From contig NW_013657648.1 in the NCBI RefSeq assembly GCF_000142905.1, forward strand, positions 291,218 through 355,217: a stretch of 64,000 bases of DNA. The letters are read 5' to 3'. Of this stretch, positions 57,674-64,000 are shown piece by piece. Position 1 is the first letter of the stretch. Every line of letters starts with the position of its first letter. The notes under the pieces are model-generated. The model saw nothing but the letters and a program-made list of their open reading frames with translations. It was not told the DNA's origin and ran no database searches. Position numbers and translations under genes: made by a program. Source of the DNA: Thecamonas trahens ATCC 50062 (lineage: Eukaryota > Apusozoa > Apusomonadida > Apusomonadidae).

Positions 57674-59569
57674 ATGCTCCGGGCAGGAGCACACGTACTG
57701 GGTGCGTGCCTCCGCCTCTCCCCCGTGCTCCGCAGGCCGGCTCGTGCCCTGGCCACCCACCCCCCCACCCCCACCCCCGCCCCCCTCGTGAGCCCTGCGT
57801 TCTTCCCCGTCGGCCGCTCCAACTTTAAGCGCATCCGTGCGTCGGGCGCGTTCTACGTCGACCATACGCGGTTTCTCGAGGTGTGGGAGCGCGTCGGTGA
57901 GGACGGGTACACGACGCTGCTCCGGCCGCCGCGGTTCGGGAAGACTCTGATGCTGGACATGATGGCTGCGTACTACGACGCGGGAGTCGGGGCGGACGAG
58001 CACGACCGGCTCTTCCACGGGCTCTACATCGGCGAGAACCCCACGTCCGGCGCCCGGGCGCATCACGTGCTGCGGCTCAACCTTGCGCCAAGCGCGAGCG
58101 TGGGCGCGTCGTTCGACATGCAGGCATTTCTGGATGATGCGGTAGATGACGCCCTGGTGGACTTTGTGGAACGGTACAATCTCGCAGTGCAGAGGGAGCG
58201 GCCATTTGAGATGCGGGACATCAAGCGTGTCGTCGGCGCTGTGGGCCGGGCGGGCGGGCGGGTAATGGTGCTCATCGACGAGTACGACCGGGTGGCGAAC
58301 GAACTGATGGTGAAGGATAAGGACGCTTACGCGCGGAGCGTGATGGGCGTGTCGGGCGAGGAGGCGTCGTCGCCGCTGCGGTCGCTCCTGACAACGTTCA
58401 AGATGGCCCAGGACCGGGCGCCAGTTACGCTCCTCATGACGGGGCTCACACCCATTGTCCTGGCCGACGTGTCGGCGTACAATGTGGCGCGCAACCTGAC
58501 GCTCCGCGAGGAGTTTGGGGACTTTTTCGGGTTCACGTCCGGGGACATCGAGCGCGGGCTCACAACGGCTGGGCACGGGTCGGGTGATATTGCTGCGGCG
58601 CTGGCGGTGATGCGCAAGTGGTACAACGGGTACCTGTTCCCTGGCGCGTCGCAGCGGGTGTTCAACCCGCAGATCTCGCTCCACTTTATGGACTTGTTCA
58701 CGTCGAGTGCCAGGGTCAAGGAAGCGACGCTGCGAGGCGTCATTGCACCGGACGACTTGGTGTCGCGAAACCTGCGCGTCACAGAGTCCATGCTGAGCGT
58801 GCTGGCGACGAGCCGTGCTGGTGCCGGACCGCTCGCCAAGCTCCTGGGCGGGGACGCGACGTACACGCTTGAGGGGCGCGTAGTGGACGAGTTCCGCTTC
58901 TCGGACCTCATGCGGTGGAACCTGGAGGGTGTAGAGTCCGAGTCGGAGGACAAGTTCTGCTCGTACCTCTACTACCATGGCGCGCTGACGTTCGCCGAGA
59001 AGCCAGGGATGCTGCCGCCGGACAAGCTGAGCATCCCGAACGAGCTCGTGCGGCGCGAGTTCTGGGATGCGCTTCCGAAGCGGCTTCGCGACGCGGTGCT
59101 CAAGACGCTCGACGCGGCGTTTGCGGCCGGGCCGCAGGCTTCGGCCGAGCTGTGGGAGGACATCTTCTCGGCGCTGAACGAGCGTAGCGCGGCGGGCATT
59201 GCGGACACGTCGAGGGTCGACGAGCATGCGTTCCGCGGGATGCTGTTGTGGATGACGGGCAACGAGGCAGTGAGTGTGCAGACCGAGGTCGCGGCGCCCC
59301 GGCAGAGCTCGGAAGGTGCGGGCACGGGCCGGGTCGACCTGGTGGTGGAGCATGTCAAGTCGCCGACGCGGTTCGTGATCGAGCTTAAGCGCGTGAAGGG
59401 GAGCGGGCCCAAGGCGCTCGCGGGGGCCGTCGAGCGTGCTGCCGAACAGGTGGCCGACTACGACTTGTCGGCGGTTCCAAAGGCCGCGCACGTGACGCAC
59501 GACGTGCGGCTCGCGGTGGTGCTCGCCGACGACGATGTGGTCGTGCGCGTGGTGGGCGATGAGGAGTAG
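57674..59569 (+). CDS. AAA-ATPase-like / PD-(D/E)XK nuclease with mitochondrial-type leader
   Basis: 631 residues from the ATG at 57674. Residues 1-30 are Arg/Ala/Leu-rich with no acids (MLRAGAHVLGACLRLSPVLR), a plausible mitochondrial presequence. The core matches the AAA-ATPase_like (PF09820) plus PDDEXK_9 (PF08011) family: VDHTRFLEVW, Walker A LLRPPRFGKTLMLDMM (about 83-95), Walker B VMVLIDEYD (about 197-206), LLMTGLTPIVL, KWYNGYLFPG, then the nuclease signature GRVDLVVE...FVIELKRVKG (Asp ... Glu-x-Lys, about 551-575). This family is scattered among anaerobic bacteria, archaea, fungi and protists, typical of horizontally spread, often multi-copy selfish or defence-like genes. Intact, intronless. 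Confidence 0.88.
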   Translation: MLRAGAHVLGACLRLSPVLRRPARALATHPPTPTPAPLVSPAFFPVGRSNFKRIRASGAFYVDHTRFLEVWERVGEDGYTTLLRPPRFGKTLMLDMMAAYYDAGVGADEHDRLFHGLYIGENPTSGARAHHVLRLNLAPSASVGASFDMQAFLDDAVDDALVDFVERYNLAVQRERPFEMRDIKRVVGAVGRAGGRVMVLIDEYDRVANELMVKDKDAYARSVMGVSGEEASSPLRSLLTTFKMAQDRAPVTLLMTGLTPIVLADVSAYNVARNLTLREEFGDFFGFTSGDIERGLTTAGHGSGDIAAALAVMRKWYNGYLFPGASQRVFNPQISLHFMDLFTSSARVKEATLRGVIAPDDLVSRNLRVTESMLSVLATSRAGAGPLAKLLGGDATYTLEGRVVDEFRFSDLMRWNLEGVESESEDKFCSYLYYHGALTFAEKPGMLPPDKLSIPNELVRREFWDALPKRLRDAVLKTLDAAFAAGPQASAELWEDIFSALNERSAAGIADTSRVDEHAFRGMLLWMTGNEAVSVQTEVAAPRQSSEGAGTGRVDLVVEHVKSPTRFVIELKRVKGSGPKALAGAVERAAEQVADYDLSAVPKAAHVTHDVRLAVVLADDDVVVRVVGDEE

Positions 59570-59879
59570 AGGATTGAGTGCTGACGCGGAGGCATGGGCG
59601 TAATTGATCACGGATAGTGAGTGTGAGCAGCCAACAACTCGTCCCGCGTGGATACCACATCTGTAACCGAGGGCAACGGCTGCCACATCCGACCGACGCG
59701 CACCTGAACTCGAGGCGTCCCTCACCGACATCGTTGAGGGGCACCTCGGCGCACTCGCAGCTCGCCCTCGAGAGACCGCGCTTGGCGGCGTCGGCGGGAG
59801 CCACTCGTCAGCGGACCAGACGCTGCTCGTGCTCCTTTCGGGCGTCGTGAGCTCAAGCATACCGTTCACCGCGGCCGCA
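59570..59879. other. Intergenic, nothing recognised
   Basis: 310 bp between the nuclease stop and the decayed minus-strand gene. No repeat or RNA seen. Confidence 0.5.
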
Positions 59880-60700
59880 TCATGCCACAGCCTCGACATC
59901 GTGCAAAAAGTCGACGCCGGCCGCCAGCTGCGAGCACATCGACGCCTGCGGCGTCATCAGCGACTGTAGGATGTGCACTAGCGTGTTGATGCCATTCCAC
60001 GTCGCCCTCGCCGTCGCCTCTAGGTTGGCCTGGAACTGTGCCATCGCTCTCGATGATGCCAGGTTGTCCGAGTCGGAGACGCTGAGCTCGATGGTGAGCT
60101 GCGGCAGGCCTGGGACGGGCGCGTGGAACGCGTCGGGATGGATGGCGGGCAGCGATGCGCTGAGCACCAGCGACGTGTCAGCGCGCGCGCTCAGCAAGTC
60201 GGCGATCATCGCCAGCGGACGGAGCTTGCCGACCGTCGTCCTCGCGCTCAGCGACGAGGTGCAGCGGAGGCCCAGCGCGAGGTGCGAGACCATGGCGCAC
60301 GACTGCGGCATCATTGGCGCCGCGTACTGGAGGCCCGAGAGCGTCACGTTCGAGACCGGGAGCCGTAGGGAGGATGAGGTGCTGCGTCGTCGGGTTGATG
60401 GCCACGTTGAGCGCAAACTCCACCTGCGGCGCGTGGGGCTCGACCACGCGCACAGCGTGAGCACGCAGGCAAGGTCGGGCTCGGCCATCTGCGGAACGAG
60501 GTCGTGAAGCAGGGCGTGAGCCACCAGTGAGCCCGGCGTAAGCATCACGTACTGCGACGCTCAGCACCGCCGGTCCGCTCCCGTAGCGCAGGCTCGTGAC
60601 GAGCGCGAGCGGGACGTCGACGCGAGCGAGGTCGAAGATGCCGCCGCATTGCCGCGTCACGGCGCCACTTCCGACCCGCGGCGGTTGGACGGGCGTGTGG
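59880..60700 (-). pseudogene. Decayed minus-strand gene with three frame changes
   Basis: Reading the minus strand from about 60700: FDLARVDVPLALVTSLRYGS, frame change near 60560, YVMLTPGSLVAHALLHDLVP, frame change near 60440, APQVEFALNVAINPTTQHLI, frame change near 60370, then PVSNVTLSGLQYAAPMMPQS through SLSARTTVGKLRPLAMIADL to the stop at 59880. Each piece reads smoothly into the next, so this was one beta-rich, secreted- or scaffold-like domain. No ATG; the 5' end abuts the right SWIM-RING copy. Family not recognised. A gene cut by the duplication and decaying, unless base-calling is at fault. Confidence 0.5.
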
Positions 60701-60725
60701 GGACGGGCGCGGGGACAGGGACGGG

Positions 60726-61767
60726 CGCGGGCACGGAGATCGATGCGGTGATCATTGGTGACGAAAGCCTGGGCGTGTTGTATGGGGTGGTACAGAGCTT
60801 GTCTGGAGCGACTGCTGCGTCGTCCACGACGACGAGTGCATCGAGCGCATCGACAGCGGCGCCAGTCCGGGCGAGGCGGCGGACCAGGACGAGTACGGTG
60901 GCGCAGCGGGCCAAGAAGCCAGTTGCTGACTCGGCCGAGGTCGAGGAGCGCGCGGTGCGTTGGCGAGCGCGGGCTCCTGCTGGAATGAAGCGGCGGAAGG
61001 AGCGGGCGATGTCCCAGCCGCTGTTTCTCCTCTCGGCGTCGATCGATCGCGACGTGCCGCGCGGGGAGTTTGCAGTCACCGGCTCGACTGGCAACGTCTA
61101 CAACGTGGTCTTTGCCGAGAGGACGACGTGTTCGTGCCCCGACGCGGGGAAGGGCAATGTGTGCAAGCACGCCCTCTTTGTCGGCATCAAGGTGCTTAAG
61201 ATCCCATCGCGCTCGCCACTGCTGTTCAACGCCCTGCTTCCGTCCGAGCTCAAGGTGGTCTTTGCCAACCTTGCCATTGCGCGGCACGTCATGGCGTCAT
61301 CGTAGGCGCAGCAGGCGTACGTGACAGCCGTGCTGGGCGAGGGCGATGCTGACGGCGACGGCAATACAAGCGGGGCGCCTGGCGTGACCCGCAAGCCTGT
61401 CGACGGCGAGTGTCCAGTTTGCTTTGACGATCTGGACTCGGATCCGGTGGTGTGGTGCCGGGGCCAGTGCGGACAGAACCTACACAAGCGCTGCTTCGAG
61501 CAGTGGTCGGCGCACGGCGGCAAGGTGTGCGTTCTCTGCCGCGCGCCATGGCTCGAGACCTCGCTGTCCAACGTCGAGGGCTACATCAACTTGGCCCCGT
61601 TTGAACGACGCGCCCTCACTGCACGGCTCGACCGGTACCGATCGCCCTACCAGTCCCGGTACTCGCGGAGGCGGTACAACTACGACCATGATTGGAACGA
61701 ATCGGCCAGCAATAGCACAGGCAGCAGTGAAGACTGGTAGCACTGACCCCCCACCTGTACATGTCGA
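60726..61767. repeat. 1.04-kb direct repeat, right copy (SWIM-RING)
   Basis: Right copy of 54963-56013, 5754-5763 bp away. Together the two copies bracket the decayed genes and the nuclease. Confidence 0.95.
60733..61740 (+). pseudogene. SWIM zinc finger / RING protein, right copy (premature stop)
   Basis: Same protein as the left copy but with one C-to-T change that makes codon 61303-61305 a TAG (CAG in the left copy), between the SWIM and RING domains. The RING half stays open to 61740 and ends SSEDW instead of SSEN. Other differences are few (for example SAYQ to SPYQ near 61646), so the copy is young. Confidence 0.85.
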
Positions 61768-62237
61768 TGCTGATTCTCATTTACTCGCCGACCTCGCCCC
61801 CGCCATGGGTCCCACCACGCCCGCAGGACTCGCGCTGGCTCAGCTACGCCATCGTTTCGTAGTCGAGCGAGGTCGATGACACTGTTGCACTTTTTGTAAC
61901 GCCGAATGTTATTATTCACCAGAACCCGCAGAGCCCCCCATAACCCATGTAGCCTCGTCAGTCCCACTCAGCCTCACTAGACCAGTATACTCCCCACCCC
62001 ACACTGTCCCAACTCTACACAAACACCTCAGGCGGCCTTGCACCTCCCCAGCTTCCCGCTTCCGGCCGGTTCGCAGCTCCTCCCCACTTTGTTCTGCGGT
62101 TTCTGTGCTATTTTAAGAAAGCGCCGAACAAAACCATTGCAATTCTGTGGCTACAAAAGTCGAGCGAAAATGTCACACTTTCGAGGAGAGAGCTTTTTCT
62201 CATCCCACCAGCCACAAATAGCCCAAAGCGCTCAATC
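61741..62237. other. Intergenic at the right island edge
   Basis: 497 bp, less GC-rich than the main gene region (AT-richer patches at 61880-61920 and 62100-62230). Holds the promoter of the gene at 62238. No RNA or repeat recognised. Confidence 0.5.
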
Positions 62238-63326
62238 ATGGCCACCAACCCCGCCAAGTTCAACATCAATGCCACCTGCGATACAATTGACTCTGCCCGC
62301 CACATTGCAAAGTGTGTTTACCCGTTTACAGACAAAGAGAACCGCGCTGTGGCTCGCAACAACATGACGGAGGCCTTTGCTCGGCACTCGGACGCAGATG
62401 GCCTCATCAGCCTCGTCGGCATTTCGAAGGCGATGAAGGATACCATCTACGTCAACGGCGGCGCGTGTGAGCACGGTGCTCTGGTCTCAGGCATTCTTGC
62501 CGAGAGCTTTGACCTCGCTGTCGCCGCTGCCTGCTTCCACGCCGTCTTTGCCGTGCGTTTCCGGAACAACTCGAAGGGCGTACGCATTGCCGACGGCCGG
62601 GTCAATCGCCAGCGCCGCGAGGAGTGCGAGCGCTTTGATGCATCGGGCTTGGTCAAGGCTCATACTTTTATCTCCTTGTACATCGAGCGCATCTACTCGT
62701 CTGCCTCCCGCCGCGTCTACTCCCACACCGATCGCTCGCCCGCGGGCAAGCTCGAGTTTGAGCTGACCGACTTTTGCTCGCCGGCGGAGATGATCAATGC
62801 CGTTACCTTGCTTCGTGCTCCCTTCGCCGACGTCTTTGTTGACGCCGACGTGGTCGTTCTTAGTGAGACCTTCTTCGGCAACGACTCCTACGACGACGGC
62901 GAGACCGATGTTGACCAGGTTGTCGCCATGGACGAGGTCAAGATCTTCGAAAAGTCCATGGACGACAAGAGCAGCGAGTTGAAGTTTGATCCCTCCTTTG
63001 CCGGCTACCTTGTCTTATCCGACGACGACGACGAGGATATTGTTGCCAAAGACAAGGCCCCAATGGATGAAGTCAAGATGTGCGTGGCTGACAACAGCAG
63101 CAAACTGGAGCTCGATGCCACCTTTGTCGACTGGTTTGCCCATTGTGAGAACGACCGCATCTTTGACGTTGCCGACCTGGACGACCCCCTCGCCCTGCCG
63201 ATGCCCGATTTCGTCCGCCCTATTTACTATGATCCGACCGACCCGTTCGGCATTGGCTTTGTTCCCACACCAATCCTGGCGTACGAACTCGCAGACGACA
63301 ACAGCATTGACCATCTTCTTGCGTAA
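62238..63326 (+). CDS. Acidic protein with an internal 45-residue duplication, unrecognised
   Basis: 362 residues from the ATG at 62238 (MATNPAKFNINATCDTIDSA). Residues 1-200 have an even composition with helical stretches (SFDLAVAAACFHAVFAVRFR) and look like a folded domain. Residues about 231-320 hold two related blocks 45 residues apart: MDEVKIFEKSMDDKSSELKF and MDEVKMCVADNSSKLELDAT, each followed by an acidic or Phe/Tyr-rich stretch. Strongly acidic C-terminal half (DDDDEDI). Codon and base use are less GC-extreme than in the housekeeping genes, suggesting a young or foreign gene. No family recognised. Confidence 0.7.
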   Translation: MATNPAKFNINATCDTIDSARHIAKCVYPFTDKENRAVARNNMTEAFARHSDADGLISLVGISKAMKDTIYVNGGACEHGALVSGILAESFDLAVAAACFHAVFAVRFRNNSKGVRIADGRVNRQRREECERFDASGLVKAHTFISLYIERIYSSASRRVYSHTDRSPAGKLEFELTDFCSPAEMINAVTLLRAPFADVFVDADVVVLSETFFGNDSYDDGETDVDQVVAMDEVKIFEKSMDDKSSELKFDPSFAGYLVLSDDDDEDIVAKDKAPMDEVKMCVADNSSKLELDATFVDWFAHCENDRIFDVADLDDPLALPMPDFVRPIYYDPTDPFGIGFVPTPILAYELADDNSIDHLLA

Positions 63327-63560
63327 CGCCACCGTAAATCGCCATCACGCCGCCATTCGTCCAACAACCCCCATCGGCCACCCTTTATCAGTCATCCCCC
63401 ATCGCTAGGCCTCATCGGGCACAAGCTGTCCCCGCACGATGCATTGCAAGCACACTCCAGATAGAAACGCCCGATGCCAACGGTGTCCGGGCATTCGTGT
63501 GATCCAGCACCTGCCGTCGAGGGCGTATGCCATCGGCACAAGAAACAAAGAGCGCGTCGC

Positions 63561-64000
63561 CGCCGAGAGCGCCAACCGGCAGCCGATGAACAGCGAGCGG
63601 GAGAGCGGCCAGCAACCGGCAGCCGACGAGCAGCGAGCGGGAGAGCGGCCAGCAACCGGCAGCCGACGAACAGCGAGCGGGAGAGCGGCCAGCAACCGGC
63701 AGCCGATGAACAGCGAGCGGGAGAGCGGCCAGCAACCGGCAGCCGACGAACAGCGAGCGGGAGAGCGGCCAGCAACCGGCAGCCGACGAGCAGCGAGCGG
63801 GAGAGCGGCCAGCAACCGGCAGCCGACGAACAGCGAGCGGGAGAGCGGCCAGCAACCGGCAGCCGATGAACAGCGAGCGGGAGAGCGGCCAGCAACCGGC
63901 AGCCGACGAACAGCGAGCGGGAGAGCGGCCAGCAACCGGCAGCCGATGAACAGCGAGCGGGAGAGCGGCCAGCAACCGGCAGCCGACGAGCAGCGAGCGG
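63561..64000. repeat. 40-bp minisatellite running off the window end
   Basis: One degenerate unit (63561-63600) and ten perfect-length 40-bp units from 63601 to 64000. They differ only at GACGAG (A), GACGAA (B) or GATGAA (C) inside each unit. Order: A B C B A B C B C A. No spacers, so not CRISPR. 40 is not a multiple of three, yet no stop occurs in several frames, giving spurious long open frames on both strands. Confidence 0.97.

Noticed and set aside
57209-59899. 896-codon open frame on the minus strand
   Set aside because: It is antisense to the AAA-ATPase/nuclease gene, is Arg/His/Pro-rich and has no domain; long antisense frames are expected at this GC content.
63392-63975. Three overlapping minus-strand proteins rich in LAALPLAV and a plus-strand 131-codon frame
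   Set aside because: All are readings of the 40-bp minisatellite, whose unit lacks stops in these frames.
63561-64000. CRISPR array
   Set aside because: Units are directly adjacent with no variable spacers, and the genome is eukaryotic.

Overview
The window is 64 kb of very GC-rich nuclear DNA from a free-living unicellular eukaryote. Genes are dense, lie on both strands, are not in operons, and have few, short GT-AG introns near their 5' ends. Gene content points to a flagellated protist: CEP104 (ciliary tip), a MAPK15/ERK7-type kinase (often ciliary), sortilin, TAM41, otubain, GLE1, topoisomerase III with GRF and CCHC zinc modules, JMJD6, TTC9, spartin-like and LASP-like proteins. An apusomonad such as Thecamonas would fit; that is an inference from composition and gene set, not a match I could run. 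Two N gaps (100-199, 18344-18472) and the ragged ends mark this as draft assembly.

Layout. 0-9 kb: a partial Ala/Pro-rich exon (possibly a Rab), a spartin-like senescence-domain protein, a sortilin-type VPS10 receptor, mitochondrial bL32 and a secreted LRR protein. 9-14.5 kb: an inverted pair of closely related multi-pass membrane proteins, a TTC9-type TPR protein, a three-exon JMJD6-type JmjC protein and two tRNA-Arg genes (UCG, ACG), each with a T9 terminator. 14.5-24.4 kb: a polytopic LRR protein, an ADF-H/LIM/SH3 protein, a membrane-anchored F-box/WD40 protein, a PP2C phosphatase, a secreted cyclophilin and a pirin. 24.4-35 kb: GLE1, CEP104, a CSC1/TMEM63 channel broken by three single-base frameshifts, and TAM41, followed by a sharp AT-rich island. 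35-48.6 kb: a giant lectin-like Cys-rich receptor (two frameshifts), an F-box/ankyrin protein, TOP3A (one frameshift), a basic Ser/Ala-rich protein and a coiled-coil protein with an ATG11/FIP200-like N-terminus. 48.6-53.2 kb: a repeat-rich spacer, MAPK15 and otubain.

53-64 kb is different in kind. It carries a 1.04-kb directly repeated SWIM-RING gene (left copy open, right copy with a premature TAG), a 62-bp perfect repeat that ends exactly where the left duplication starts, two decayed gene fragments, and an intact AAA-ATPase/PD-(D/E)XK nuclease gene with a mitochondrial-type leader. I read it as an accessory, probably mobile, island. The window ends in an orphan acidic protein with an internal duplication and a 40-bp minisatellite with higher-order structure.

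A recurring theme: six frame breaks in three otherwise well-conserved genes are each repaired by adding one base to a short homopolymer (five in G/C runs, one in a T run). That most simply means base-calling errors in the assembly, so those genes are probably intact in the organism.
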